45,445 nucleotides of DNA. Origin: Helicobacter sp. 10-6591 (lineage in GTDB: Bacteria; Campylobacterota; Campylobacteria; Campylobacterales; Helicobacteraceae). Made by a program: the position numbers and the translations under genes. The notes beneath the pieces were generated by a model. That model made no database searches and was not told the origin of the DNA. It saw only the letters and a program-made list of their open reading frames with translations. Position 1 is the stretch's first letter, and the number at the start of each line of letters is the position of its first letter. Where the stretch lies: assembly GCF_003288805.1 (NCBI RefSeq), contig NZ_NHYK01000014.1:1-45445 (forward strand). Direction: 5' to 3'. Below, piece by piece: positions 7,805 through 17,798 of this stretch.

Positions 7805-9349
7805 ATGAGCTTTAGGATTAATACCAATATCTCTGCACTCAACGCCCATTCAATCGGTGTGATGAATAACAGAGGCTTGCATAATTCGCTAGAAAAATTA
7901 AGCTCCGGCTTGCGCTTGAATAAGGCGGCTGATGACGCTTCGGGCATGGCAATAGCTGATGGCCTACGCTCTCAAAGTGAAGGTTTAGGGCAGGCTATAC
8001 GCAATGCAAATGATGCCATCGGTATGATTCAAGTGGCTGATAAGGCCATGGATGAGCAGCTCAGAATCATTGACACCATCAAGACAAAAGCTATCCAAGC
8101 CGCACAAGATGGACAAACTTCAGAATCTCGCAAAGCACTCCAAAGCGATATTTTACGTCTCTTAGAAGAGCTAGATAACATTGCTAATACCACAAGTTTT
8201 AACGGACAGCAAATGCTCTCTGGCGCTTTCGCAAATAAAGAATTCCAAATTGGCGCATACTCCAACACGACTATCAAAGCCTCGGTAGGTCCTACAAGCT
8301 CTGATAAGATAGGTCATATCCGAATGGAAAGTGCGTCATTTTCTGCTAGCGGAATGCTTGCCTCTGGTGCAGCAAGCAACCTCACAGAAGTTATGTTCCA
8401 TGTCAAAGAAGTTGATGGCAAAAATAGCTTCACTCTTGAAACGGTCAAGATTTCAAATTCTGCTGGGACTGGTATTGGAGTGCTTTCAGAAGTTATCAAC
8501 AAATATTCAGACAAACTGGGAGTACGCGCTAGCTGGAGTGTCGTTGGTACAGGGAGCTTGCCTGTGCAGTCTGGAACGGTTCATGGATTGGTCATTAATG
8601 GCGTAACGATTGGGACTATTAATGATGTGCGTAAAAATGATGCGGATGGCAGGCTTATTAATGCTATCAACTCGGTGAAAGAAAGAACGGGAGCTGAGGC
8701 TTATATTGATATCACAGGTAGAGTAAATCTGCGTAGTACCGACGGTAGAGCTATCTCATTGCAGACATACAGCTCAAGTGGGGCAGTTTTTGGCGGTGGG
8801 AACTTCGCTGGGATTAGCGGTAGCACACACGCTATCATAGGCCGTCTCACCCTTGTAAGAACTGATGCGCGCGATATTATCATTAGCGGGACAAACTTTA
8901 GCCATGTGGGATTCCATACCGCACAAGGTATAGCAGAATATACCGTGAATCTACGCTCTGTGCGTGGAGAGATGGATGCTAACATTGCATCAGCTGCTGG
9001 TGCAAACGCCAATGTGGCTCAGGCTGAACTTAATGCAGGTGGGATAGGCACAGGTGTTACAAGCCTAAGAGGTGCAATGGTGGTTATGGACATGGCAGAG
9101 TCTGCAAGAATCCAGCTTGATAAACTCCGAGCAGATATGGGGTCGGTGCAGATTCAGCTTATAGCTACTATCAATAATATCTCTGTAACCCAGGTCAATG
9201 TCAAAAGCGCGGAATCACAAATTCGCGATGTGGATTTTGCTATGGAATCTTCGACCTTCTCTAAACATAGCATTCTTGCACAAAGCGGAAGTTTTGCGAT
9301 GGCACAAGCTAATGCAGTCCAGCAGAATGTCTTACGCTTGCTCCAATAA
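7805..9349 (+). CDS. flaB: flagellin B
   Basis: This is a structural subunit of the flagellar filament, exported by the flagellar type III system. The 514-residue protein has conserved flagellin ends: [15 protein letters not shown] at the N-terminus and [14 protein letters not shown] at the C-terminus, with a variable glycosylated core between. The length and sequence resemble H. pylori FlaB rather than FlaA (start MSFRINTN, end LRLLQ). The start at 7805 is preceded by AAAGGA with a 6-base gap. An in-frame ATG at 7751 lies inside the sigma-54 promoter, so it cannot be translated from that transcript. The gene lies next to topA and is followed after 9 bases by a maf gene, whose product probably modifies flagellin. 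Confidence 0.97.
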   Translation: MSFRINTNISALNAHSIGVMNNRGLHNSLEKLSSGLRLNKAADDASGMAIADGLRSQSEGLGQAIRNANDAIGMIQVADKAMDEQLRIIDTIKTKAIQAAQDGQTSESRKALQSDILRLLEELDNIANTTSFNGQQMLSGAFANKEFQIGAYSNTTIKASVGPTSSDKIGHIRMESASFSASGMLASGAASNLTEVMFHVKEVDGKNSFTLETVKISNSAGTGIGVLSEVINKYSDKLGVRASWSVVGTGSLPVQSGTVHGLVINGVTIGTINDVRKNDADGRLINAINSVKERTGAEAYIDITGRVNLRSTDGRAISLQTYSSSGAVFGGGNFAGISGSTHAIIGRLTLVRTDARDIIISGTNFSHVGFHTAQGIAEYTVNLRSVRGEMDANIASAAGANANVAQAELNAGGIGTGVTSLRGAMVVMDMAESARIQLDKLRADMGSVQIQLIATINNISVTQVNVKSAESQIRDVDFAMESSTFSKHSILAQSGSFAMAQANAVQQNVLRLLQ

Positions 9350-9358
9350 GCTCTATAA

Positions 9359-11302
9359 ATGCAAGATTTTTTTGAATCCAATCTCTGTGCTCTAAAAATT
9401 ATTGACAAAACCCTAGCACAACGACTAGAAAGCGTTGTGCCAAATGCTAAATACGAAGTATTTCTCACAAATGATGCACTCAATTTTAATATCATTTCCA
9501 GAGTAGATTCTTGCCCTATATTCCCGGATTCTCCAATCCAATATACAAACCAAAAAATTCTAGACTTTATGGCTTTTGCGCAATATCCATATTTGTATTT
9601 TTTTGGGCTTGGTAATGGGGTATTCCATAAAGTACTTTTGCAAAATGAGAATCTCAAGTGCGCAGTAATCATTGAGCCTGAAATTGAGATTCTCTTTATC
9701 GTGCTGCATTTTCTTGATTTCTCACAAGAGATTTTGCAAAGGCGCGTGGTGTTTTTGGATAAGGATAGCAATGCACAAGATGTGTTTGGTATTTTTATCA
9801 ACGATAAGCATAAAAAAATATATGCCAAACTCTATGATTTGCATATATTCAATGGATTTTATGAGCGGTTCAAAGATATTTGTATGGAGTTTAATAGGTA
9901 TTTTATCAATGCAATAGAGCATGTGGTAATAACCGTGGGCAATGACAGTAAAGATTCTGTAATAGGAATAACCCACCACATACAGACACTGCCACAAATG
10001 CTACGCTCACCAACATTAGCAAGCCTTATCCAAGAGCTACGAGTAAAGCGCTCCGAGCATTTTGAGAGTGCGCTTGGTGCAAAAGGTTCAAGTGCAGTGA
10101 TTGTCTCTACTGGTCCAAGCTTAAGCAAGCAGCTTAGTCTGCTTAAGAAATACCAAGACTTCGTTACGATTTTTTGCATCGACGCATCGCTGCCTATCTT
10201 AGCGCGAGAGGGTATAAAGCCTGATGTGGTCTTTAGCCTAGAGCGCGTGGATTTGACTGCGAGATTCTATGAAGATACGCCAAAGTCCGCACACAAAGAT
10301 GTGATTTTTGCCATCACTTCAATCACACACGAACGTCTAAGGAATGCACTTGATGGCGATATAGTGCAATACAACATGCGCCCATTTGGCTACACCTATT
10401 ACTTTGGTTTTGATGAGTATGGATATATTGGCGTTGGCATGAGTGCAGCAAATATGGCATATGAAATGGTCGTGTATGCGAGATTTAAACGCTGCATAAT
10501 CATCGGGCAGGATCTGAGCTTTGCAAAAGATGGCAGCTCACATGCAAAGGATTCTGTCTATGGCGCCAACGAAATAGATCCAAAAAAAAGAAAAGACAAA
10601 GTGCAGCTTGAAGCCTATGGTGGCAAGGGGATGGTTGAGAGCACTTCGATATGGAAGTTGTTTTTGGAGTTTTACCAAACAGATATTGCCCAAACGCCCT
10701 ATCCTATAGAAGTGATTAATGCCACCGAGGGTGGTGTAAGAATTCTTGGTACAAAAGAGATGGGTTTCAAAGAGGCATTGCAAGGACTAGAAAAAGGCGG
10801 GAAAAAAGAGCCTCTTATCTTGCATGCCCCAAGCCCTAGCGTCATAGAATCCAACATTGCTAAGGCAAAGAAGAAAATAGAAAAATTTATCGATTTTGGT
10901 ATGAGCAAGAAGTCAAAAGTTGAGGAAGTGTTTTTGGAGGTGGCTTCGCTCACAGAAGAGCTAGAAGAAGTCAATAAAAAGGGCTTATTAGAAGAATTTG
11001 ATTTCAGCAAAATCACTTGTGCATTAGAACACATCCAAGAAATCAAGGATTTTTTCAATGACGAACAATTCACTATGTGCTTTAATGACGCAATCCAAAG
11101 CTATATCGTGCATCAAGAAATGGAAATTGCAAAAATTATCACTCGCATAAGCACTGATGATATTGCGCTCAAAGCCAAGCAGATTGATTTGCTCTATGCG
11201 CATAAATATTGGCTTTTTAGTCTTGCTGGTGGGATTGATTGTGTATTAGAAGTAGTCAAAAAGGCATTTGAGAATTGGAACTTGGACAAAGCAGGTACAT
11301 AA
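9359..11302 (+). CDS. motility accessory factor (Maf, DUF115 family)
   Basis: Maf proteins are thought to transfer nonulosonic acids such as pseudaminic acid to flagellin, and are needed for filament assembly in Helicobacter and Campylobacter. The 647-residue protein has the central DUF115 (MAF_flag10) domain with AVIVSTGPSLSKQ near residue 243 and the following CIDASLPIL...GIKPDVVFSLERVD segment, a nucleotide-sugar binding Rossmann-like core. The C-terminal third is helical and charged. Only 9 bases separate it from flaB, so it shares the sigma-54 transcript, and this position matches H. pylori. The ribosome site is weak, which suggests coupling to flaB. Confidence 0.9.
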   Translation: MQDFFESNLCALKIIDKTLAQRLESVVPNAKYEVFLTNDALNFNIISRVDSCPIFPDSPIQYTNQKILDFMAFAQYPYLYFFGLGNGVFHKVLLQNENLKCAVIIEPEIEILFIVLHFLDFSQEILQRRVVFLDKDSNAQDVFGIFINDKHKKIYAKLYDLHIFNGFYERFKDICMEFNRYFINAIEHVVITVGNDSKDSVIGITHHIQTLPQMLRSPTLASLIQELRVKRSEHFESALGAKGSSAVIVSTGPSLSKQLSLLKKYQDFVTIFCIDASLPILAREGIKPDVVFSLERVDLTARFYEDTPKSAHKDVIFAITSITHERLRNALDGDIVQYNMRPFGYTYYFGFDEYGYIGVGMSAANMAYEMVVYARFKRCIIIGQDLSFAKDGSSHAKDSVYGANEIDPKKRKDKVQLEAYGGKGMVESTSIWKLFLEFYQTDIAQTPYPIEVINATEGGVRILGTKEMGFKEALQGLEKGGKKEPLILHAPSPSVIESNIAKAKKKIEKFIDFGMSKKSKVEEVFLEVASLTEELEEVNKKGLLEEFDFSKITCALEHIQEIKDFFNDEQFTMCFNDAIQSYIVHQEMEIAKIITRISTDDIALKAKQIDLLYAHKYWLFSLAGGIDCVLEVVKKAFENWNLDKAGT

Positions 11303-11381
11303 GCCTAATGAGGCTCTGCCTTAAAAAAGTATTTTTAGATACAATCTACCCCAATCATAAAGCTCGCTCAAGGATACAAAG

Positions 11382-12416
11382 TTGCTAGGTTTCTCGCGTT
11401 TGCTACGACCCTTTTTTTCTACTGCTTTTATAGGCATAGATGTCGATGGTCGTAATTGCAGTGTCTATGTGCTTGTGCATAAAAATGGAAAAATCAAAGA
11501 GGAATTTTGCAAAGAATTTAAATGTGTCAATAATGAATTGCCCATAGAAGCGGCAAAATTGATTCGGACTTACAGAAACAAATATCCCTTTACTTATCTG
11601 GGCGCACTTTCTAAGACTTACAACCAAGGCTTGGTAAGCACAAAAAACCCTAAGCAGATAGCAAAGTTTGGAATCAGTGTCAATGACAATAAGTTCATAA
11701 AGCTTGATAATTGGAGCTGCTATATCCAAAAACGCGCTATTGATGAGAATCGCGTGCGTTATCTTAAGGCACTTGGGCTTGATTATTTGTTTTCGCCTTT
11801 TTTGCTTATCTATTCTCTTGTCTCTGCAAACTTGCGCAAGCGCAATTGCCTTTATGTATTACAGCAGCAAAACACTGTAAGCTTGTTTATCGCAGACAAA
11901 AATAATGTACTTTTTGGAGGCTATTTCTTCTTAAGTAGTGATTTGGATATAGATAACGAAACACAAGATGATTTGCAAGAAATACATTCAGTTTTTGATA
12001 TGGCAAATATCGAAGACATCATTGGCTTACCTAGCCAAGAGTTTGAGGAAATCGGTGAATTGGAGGACATTGACAAAGATGTGCTAGCAGAGGAATTGCT
12101 TCCCCAAGAATTCCAAGAGCAAAAAGAACAAGAAGCCAAACAATCGCATTTACAAGAGTTAAAAGACCTAGCACGTGCAAATAATACGAGTGATATCATC
12201 ATAAATTGCATAAATGAGTTTTACTCAAATGAAATTTATAAAAGCGATTTTTTGGAGAAAGTGATTCTCTTAGACTGCTATGGAATCTCACAGCCGGCAC
12301 TCCAACATCTCAGATCTAGCTTGCTTTTGGATATCGAAATAAAGCCAATAGAACTCTCAAAAACTATCGTAAAACTTATGCGTAGAGAAAACAAAATGGG
12401 GATGAGAGCCAAATGA
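11382..12416 (+). CDS. PilM-like protein (actin-fold, type IV pilus/T2SS type), tentative
   Basis: This 344-residue protein starts at TTG, supported by AAGGA seven bases upstream. The N-terminal FIGIDVDGRNCSVYVL resembles the phosphate-1 loop of PilM/FtsA-like actin-fold proteins, with a hydrophobic strand, GID, and then strand 2. The middle contains a very acidic stretch (about residues 188-265, rich in Glu, Asp and Gln) that is unlike typical PilM. The identification rests largely on the two following genes, which look like pilN and pilO and overlap it and each other by 4 and 1 bases. It has no signal peptide, in keeping with a cytoplasmic scaffold. Individually the assignment is weak; as a set of three it is plausible. 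Confidence 0.5.
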   Translation: MLGFSRLLRPFFSTAFIGIDVDGRNCSVYVLVHKNGKIKEEFCKEFKCVNNELPIEAAKLIRTYRNKYPFTYLGALSKTYNQGLVSTKNPKQIAKFGISVNDNKFIKLDNWSCYIQKRAIDENRVRYLKALGLDYLFSPFLLIYSLVSANLRKRNCLYVLQQQNTVSLFIADKNNVLFGGYFFLSSDLDIDNETQDDLQEIHSVFDMANIEDIIGLPSQEFEEIGELEDIDKDVLAEELLPQEFQEQKEQEAKQSHLQELKDLARANNTSDIIINCINEFYSNEIYKSDFLEKVILLDCYGISQPALQHLRSSLLLDIEIKPIELSKTIVKLMRRENKMGMRAK

Positions 12417-12982
12417 ATCTTACATACAGCTTTATCCGACCAAAAGCAAAATCCATCTTCAAAACACTCACAAAAATATGGATGCTCTGTATTGGACTGA
12501 GTGTCTTGTGTATGGCTGGATTTTACAGCCTGCTTCATGTCCAGATCCTCCATAAGCAAAACGAACTTACACTTTTAGAACAGGATACGGCAAAGCTCCA
12601 ATTAAACATCATCGCAACAAAGGATTATTTGAATCGCTTGAACTTTGAGCAAAGCAAAATAGCACGGATTATAGAATCTCCACAGATAGATTCTACACAT
12701 TCCACCAACAAGCGCTATCGCGATGGTTTTTCGCAACTGCTTGGTTTAATCCCAGCGCAAATCACGCTCTCACATCTCATCATACAGGACAACTATTTAG
12801 AACTGCATGGAATCACACCTTCCAAAGAAGTGTATATCTTCTTATTGCAAACTCCACTCAAAGCAAGTTTTGATGAAAGCAAGGTAGAGTTTTTCCCGCT
12901 ATCAAATGGTTGGTTTCACTTTATTTCTGTCAATAGAAAAACCAACCCCTATCTCATACCAAAAGACAAGGACAAAGATTAA
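12413..12982 (+). CDS. PilN-like inner-membrane protein
   Basis: The 189-residue protein has a short basic cytoplasmic tail, one membrane helix (about residues 21-44), a coiled-coil segment (45-80), and a small C-terminal domain. That domain has the PilN pattern of a helix, LIPAQITLSHLIIQDNYLELHGIT, and then a second helix and strand. In PilN proteins this region forms a ferredoxin-like fold that pairs with PilO. The start codon overlaps the upstream stop (ATGA) and its own stop overlaps the next start (TAATG), so the three genes are almost certainly translated together. What apparatus they serve is not visible here. Confidence 0.6.
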   Translation: MNLTYSFIRPKAKSIFKTLTKIWMLCIGLSVLCMAGFYSLLHVQILHKQNELTLLEQDTAKLQLNIIATKDYLNRLNFEQSKIARIIESPQIDSTHSTNKRYRDGFSQLLGLIPAQITLSHLIIQDNYLELHGITPSKEVYIFLLQTPLKASFDESKVEFFPLSNGWFHFISVNRKTNPYLIPKDKDKD

Positions 12983-13563
12983 TGAGTGATTACAAAACAG
13001 AATACATAACAAAGAATGCGACTTTTTTTGTTGTGTTTATCACTATAGTAGCCACAACAATCACCCAGCTTCTCTTACCCCAAATACATGCTTACAAACT
13101 GCAGCTAAGCAAAAACAAACACTCCCAATTGATTTTTAACCAAACTGCAGCAGACCTCACAAAACTCTCCAGCCAAACCAACAGCTATATAGCCCAAAAC
13201 AAATTCATCTTTGACAAACTCTATTACAACAAACCATTACAACAAACCCAAGAGGAACTCCAAAGGTATTTAGAGCAATATTTTCTCAATATGAAAATCA
13301 CTCTAGAAACAAGCGTATCCCATGATGAATTACTTTACACAAACTTCCGTATCACAGGCCTTATCAGTAGTAATACAAAACTACAAGAAATGATGGAAAA
13401 TCTCAACCAACTCCCCTTTGTGGTAAAGCTTGAAGTGCCTTTGAGTATCGAACATGAGAAACCAAAATCAGATCTGAAAGCTTCTGTAGTCCTGCAGCTC
13501 ATACAAAGTTCTTACAAGCCACATTCACTCGTCGTAGAGCAAAATCTGCATTACAAACCTTAA
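12982..13563 (+). CDS. PilO-like inner-membrane protein
   Basis: The 193-residue protein has one N-terminal membrane helix (about residues 14-34), a predicted coiled coil up to about residue 90, and a C-terminal domain with the alternating strands and helices of PilO/GspM proteins. Its topology mirrors the upstream PilN-like protein. In type IV pili, PilN and PilO form a heterodimer in the periplasm linked to cytoplasmic PilM. Here the trio stands alone between maf and an efflux operon. It could be part of a competence or secretion machine encoded elsewhere, such as the Campylobacter Cts system. The family call is moderate. Confidence 0.55.
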   Translation: MSDYKTEYITKNATFFVVFITIVATTITQLLLPQIHAYKLQLSKNKHSQLIFNQTAADLTKLSSQTNSYIAQNKFIFDKLYYNKPLQQTQEELQRYLEQYFLNMKITLETSVSHDELLYTNFRITGLISSNTKLQEMMENLNQLPFVVKLEVPLSIEHEKPKSDLKASVVLQLIQSSYKPHSLVVEQNLHYKP

Positions 13564-13614
13564 AACTTTGGGATTCTCAACGATTTAAGATTCAATCTGC
13601 TTGAAGGAATATAT

Positions 13615-14646
13615 GTGCGTTTGGTCTATGCAATCATTTGTATTGGTGTATTTGCATTTTGCGCAGAAGTGAGTATCGTCTCTAAACCAATCACAAAAGG
13701 CTCTTTAGAATCCCAAACTTCTTATCTTGGAGTACTCCACTTTAGCAATACTTCTAAGGTCGCTTCACAGACACGTGGGGTAGTTGAAAAAATCAATTTT
13801 AAAATAGGCGACAGTGTGAGAAAAAATGCAAATCTCGCACAAATCAATGGAGATTTATTACAAAAAGAAATCCAAAGCAAGCAAGCCAAACTCAACCAGG
13901 CAAGATATATCTATGAGCGACAGCAAAAAGAATTGCAACGTTATGAAAATCTTTTGCAATCAGATTCTGTCTCGCTCACCCAGTTTGAAAACATACAATA
14001 TGAGCAAAAATCTCAGGAAAGCAACATCACAGCACTGACTGTGGAGCTAGAATCTGCAAAGGTGGAGTTGAGCAAGAAACTTATAAAGGCACCAATTAGT
14101 GGAATCATTGTTGATAAAAAAATCAATATTGGTGAGTGGATTGAAGTGGGCGATGCGATTTGTGAGATTCTAGACACCACAAAAGCAGAAGTTATAGTAG
14201 ATGTGCCTTCTTCAATACTAGAGTATTTAAAAAACAAACAAGAAGTAAGCATTAGCATCAACAAAAAGAATTACAAAGGCAGAATATATGCGATTATTCC
14301 GCGCGCAGATTTGCATACAAGAACGCTTCCTGTAAGAATAAGCGTAGAGAATGATGGAAGCTTTGTAGATGGAATCCCTGCAAATGTCTTGCTTCCAAAT
14401 GGTGGAAAAATACAAGGCAATATGGTGCCACGAGATTCTATTGTGAATTATTTAGGCATACCTAGCATTTTTGTTGTGCGTGATTCTAAGGCAGTAGCAC
14501 TCAATGTCGAGATACTCAGCATACAAGGAGAAAATGCCATTGTCCGCGCAAATATAAAGTCTAATGATATGGTCGTCTATCGCGGACAAGATAGACTAAA
14601 AAATGGTGTAGCGGTAAAAGAATCTGCTCTCTTAAATCTTCGATGA
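13615..14646 (+). CDS. periplasmic adaptor (membrane fusion protein) of an RND efflux pump
   Basis: This is the periplasmic link between the RND pump and the outer-membrane channel. The 343-residue protein begins at GTG with GAAGGA seven bases upstream, followed by a signal peptide ending near FCAEV. The lipoyl half-motifs GVVEKINFKIGDSV and APISGIIVDKKINIGEWI flank a coiled-coil hairpin (about residues 75-150). A beta-barrel domain follows with PRADLHTRTLPVRI, typical of RND adaptors. An ATG two bases upstream is in the wrong frame. The gene overlaps the RND gene by 4 bases. The substrate is not predictable. Confidence 0.9.
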   Translation: MRLVYAIICIGVFAFCAEVSIVSKPITKGSLESQTSYLGVLHFSNTSKVASQTRGVVEKINFKIGDSVRKNANLAQINGDLLQKEIQSKQAKLNQARYIYERQQKELQRYENLLQSDSVSLTQFENIQYEQKSQESNITALTVELESAKVELSKKLIKAPISGIIVDKKINIGEWIEVGDAICEILDTTKAEVIVDVPSSILEYLKNKQEVSISINKKNYKGRIYAIIPRADLHTRTLPVRISVENDGSFVDGIPANVLLPNGGKIQGNMVPRDSIVNYLGIPSIFVVRDSKAVALNVEILSIQGENAIVRANIKSNDMVVYRGQDRLKNGVAVKESALLNLR

Positions 14647-17600
14647 AAAAGCTTCTGTATTTTTTTCTTAGAAATCCTATGGTGGTTTTTGTAGGGGTAG
14701 TTTTTGTATTGCTTTTTGGAATCTTGGGGTTAAAAAATATGCCCTACCAGCTTATGCCTCAAGTTACCCGTCCAGTAATTAGCATTTACACTACTTGGAG
14801 TGGTGCTACACCCTATGAGATAGAAAAAGAAATCATCAACAGACAAGAGAGAGCGCTTAAGGGTATTGAAGGATTACAAAGTATTGTCTCAACTGCAAGG
14901 CTCAATCGCGGAATAATCGGACTGGAATTCAGCCAAGAAGTGGATGCGAATTTTGCTCTTTTGAAAGTAAGTGCGAAACTTGATGAGGTCAAAGGCTATC
15001 CAAATGATGTGCAAAAGCCAGTGATTGTACTAAGCGGAGAGAATATTCCCCCAGCAATCTATCTTTTCTTACGCACATTAGATTCCAATCCTCAGAGTGT
15101 GGATACCTATAAAACATTTTTTGAAGACTATATCTTAGGGAGATTAGAGCGTATAAATGGTGTGGGGGAAGTAGCCTATACAGGCGGTAGAGCAAGCCAA
15201 ATGGAGATTATGCTTGATTCTAAAGCACTTGCGTACCATAGTATAAGCATCAACGAAGTGATAAATGCTATCACACAGCATAATCGCAATACAACTGCTG
15301 GAAGCTTAGATTATGGACTGCGCAACTACAGAATCAAAGTGGAATCTGAATACAGCCATAAAGATTCTATCCTGCATACTCCTATCAAACAATCCGGCAA
15401 CAAAATTGTCTATCTCCAAGATATTGCCATAGTGCAGGAAGGATTTGCAAAGCCCACAAGCTATAGCTATATTAACAATACTCGTGCGCTAGGGGTTAGA
15501 ATCATTCCCTCACACAATGCCAATATCTTAGATCTTACGCAAAAGACGCGAGAAGTAGTAAATCTACTCAATGACACCATCCTTAAAGAGCATGGTTTAG
15601 AATTTGTATGGAGCAGAGACCAAGAAGGCTATATCTTAGATTCTATTGCTCTTGTTACAAACAATATACTGCTTGGGATTGTTCTGGCCTGCATTGTGCT
15701 GTATTTATTTTTGCGCAATGTTTATAGCATGCTTGTAGTGCTTTTATGCGTGCCAATTTGTGTCATCGGATCATTTTTCTTTTTAGATTCCCTCTCTCGC
15801 ACTCTCAATGTCATAACGCTTGCCGGAGTTAGCTTTACTATGAGCATGCTTATTGATAATGCCATTGTGGTGGTAGAAAATATCAATCGCCATCTGAAGT
15901 TGCAAAAAAATACATTCAAAGCTTGTATAGATGGAACTATGGAAGTTATGGGAGCTATTTTTGCCTCTGTGATTACTACCATTGCGGTTTTTATTCCAAT
16001 TATGAATATGGGCGAATTGGGGCAGCTTTTTTATGATCTTGCTTTAAGCGTGTGCTTTGGTCTTGTGCTTTCGTTTTTTGTCTCTGTTTTTGTAATACCT
16101 AGTGCGCAATTTGTCTTGATGAACAGATTTTCCCACTCCAAAAATCCTTCCACACTCTCTCTTGCTTTAGTGTCCTTTGGAGAAAACCTCAACCAAAAAT
16201 TTATCACTCTGCTCTCTTACATCCTATCGCGCGCAAGATATTGCATTGGTTTTATTGTTGGATTTTTACTTATATGCATCCTTTTGAGTTTTACGCTTAT
16301 GCCAAAGCTTGATTATCTCCCACGCGGCAATGAAAATCTCCTCATTGCTCATATTAGCACTGCGCCAGGCATCTCATATGAGCAGCGCAAAGCCATAGGT
16401 GAAAGTATCTTTGAGCAAAACAAACACTTACTCCAATCTCTAGGTTATGAGCAAAAAACCCAAAAAGATTTGCCGCCAATACAATCACTTTTTTTTACCA
16501 GTAGCGAATCTTACATGCAGCTAGGAGTGACTTCAAGCAATCCACAAGAGATAAAAAGGCTCATCCCACAAATCAAACAAAGCATTGAAAATATCCCAGA
16601 TGTACGTGCCTCTGTCGTGCAACAAGGTATATTTGATAAGGGTTCAAGCACACAAAGTATCTATCTTTATGTTGTTGGTGAAAATTTGGATTCTCTGAGC
16701 GCAAGCGCGCAATTACTCGAAAAAACCATCAAAGAAAAAATGCCCTTTATGCAAATTCGCGCATTACCAAGTCTTGAGAATAACAGCCGTGAGATACTGC
16801 TGCATCCTAATTATGTAGCGCTCTCACTCAATAATATCAATGTGAGGGATTTTGGGGAAATCATAGATGTTGTCCTTGATGGCAAGGAGATTGATGAGTT
16901 TAAAACACCAAGTGGCAAGACCATTGCCCTTGTACTCAAAGCACTTCCGGACTTAAACGAGCAAAATATACAACGTGCACAATCAAACTTCCAAGCACCA
17001 GAAGACTTTGCCTACACGCAAATTTATACGCCAAGTGGAAAATTAGTACCACTTTTATCACTGACAGAAATCACACAACAATTCTCAATGGCACAAATCA
17101 GACACTTTGAGCGAGAGCGGACTATCTTGCTTGTATTAAATGCCCCCCCAACTCTACCATTGCAAGAGGTACTAGATACCTTGCGTAAGGATGTTATAGC
17201 AGACTTACAAGCTAATGGGGATTTGCATAATAATCGTTTGGTCTTTGGCGGTGCTGCAAAGCAAATAGATTCAAATCGCTCAGAGTTGTATTTGGGATTT
17301 CTGCTAGCAGTCTTTATCACCTATCTCATTCTTTGTGCATTGTATGGCAACTTTAGCTACCCATTTATTATTATCTTTAGCGTCCCGTTTGCTATAGCAG
17401 GAGGACTTTTAGGGCTGAGTCTCTTAAATGTTTTCTCACCACAAAACCTTGATATGCTCAGTTTGTTAGGATTTATTATCTTAGTAGGAAGCGTTGTGAA
17501 TAATGCTATTTTGATTGTCTATCAGACAAAATACAACCTAACTTATGGACTAAATGATTTAGATTCGATACTACAAGCGACAAAGAGCCGCATGCGCCCT

Positions 17601-17795
17601 ATATGTATGAGTATCCTTACAAGTGTCTTTGGTCTGCTCCCGCTTGTGATTACAGGGGGTGAAGGAAGCGAGATTTATCGTGGGCTTGGAGCAGTGCTTG
17701 TAGGGGGATTGCTCTTTTCTGGGATTCTTAGTCTGTTTGTGATTCCGTGTGCTCTTTTGGTGTATGCAAGAATCAAAGCATTACGAAAAGGGTAG
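14643..17795 (+). CDS. RND-family efflux pump, inner-membrane permease
   Basis: This is a proton-driven tripartite exporter subunit of 1050 residues with the expected two repeats, each of one helix, a large periplasmic domain and five more helices. The start MKKLLYFFLRNPMV, the MPYQLMPQVTRPVISIYTTWSGA segment and the TM4 segment IDNAIVVVENI are diagnostic. TM4 has Asp-Asn where the AcrB-type has Asp-Asp, and TM10 has VVNNAILIV where AcrB has a lysine. Many RND pumps outside the AcrB group share this pattern, so it does not imply loss of function. A C7 run at 17143-17149 lies in the coding region. The adaptor gene overlaps upstream and a TolC-type gene follows after 3 bases. Confidence 0.93.
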   Translation: MKKLLYFFLRNPMVVFVGVVFVLLFGILGLKNMPYQLMPQVTRPVISIYTTWSGATPYEIEKEIINRQERALKGIEGLQSIVSTARLNRGIIGLEFSQEVDANFALLKVSAKLDEVKGYPNDVQKPVIVLSGENIPPAIYLFLRTLDSNPQSVDTYKTFFEDYILGRLERINGVGEVAYTGGRASQMEIMLDSKALAYHSISINEVINAITQHNRNTTAGSLDYGLRNYRIKVESEYSHKDSILHTPIKQSGNKIVYLQDIAIVQEGFAKPTSYSYINNTRALGVRIIPSHNANILDLTQKTREVVNLLNDTILKEHGLEFVWSRDQEGYILDSIALVTNNILLGIVLACIVLYLFLRNVYSMLVVLLCVPICVIGSFFFLDSLSRTLNVITLAGVSFTMSMLIDNAIVVVENINRHLKLQKNTFKACIDGTMEVMGAIFASVITTIAVFIPIMNMGELGQLFYDLALSVCFGLVLSFFVSVFVIPSAQFVLMNRFSHSKNPSTLSLALVSFGENLNQKFITLLSYILSRARYCIGFIVGFLLICILLSFTLMPKLDYLPRGNENLLIAHISTAPGISYEQRKAIGESIFEQNKHLLQSLGYEQKTQKDLPPIQSLFFTSSESYMQLGVTSSNPQEIKRLIPQIKQSIENIPDVRASVVQQGIFDKGSSTQSIYLYVVGENLDSLSASAQLLEKTIKEKMPFMQIRALPSLENNSREILLHPNYVALSLNNINVRDFGEIIDVVLDGKEIDEFKTPSGKTIALVLKALPDLNEQNIQRAQSNFQAPEDFAYTQIYTPSGKLVPLLSLTEITQQFSMAQIRHFERERTILLVLNAPPTLPLQEVLDTLRKDVIADLQANGDLHNNRLVFGGAAKQIDSNRSELYLGFLLAVFITYLILCALYGNFSYPFIIIFSVPFAIAGGLLGLSLLNVFSPQNLDMLSLLGFIILVGSVVNNAILIVYQTKYNLTYGLNDLDSILQATKSRMRPICMSILTSVFGLLPLVITGGEGSEIYRGLGAVLVGGLLFSGILSLFVIPCALLVYARIKALRKG

Positions 17796-17798
17796 GCT

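Noticed and set aside
11302-11315. AGCCT-AATG-AGGCT hairpin after the first maf gene
   Set aside because: The stem is only 5 bp, includes the stop codon edge and is not followed by a T-run, so it is too weak to call a terminator.
16487-17149. T8 and C7 runs in the RND gene as phase switches
   Set aside because: The frame is intact across both, the runs are short and lie deep in the gene, and such runs occur by chance. They are noted only as weak slippage candidates.
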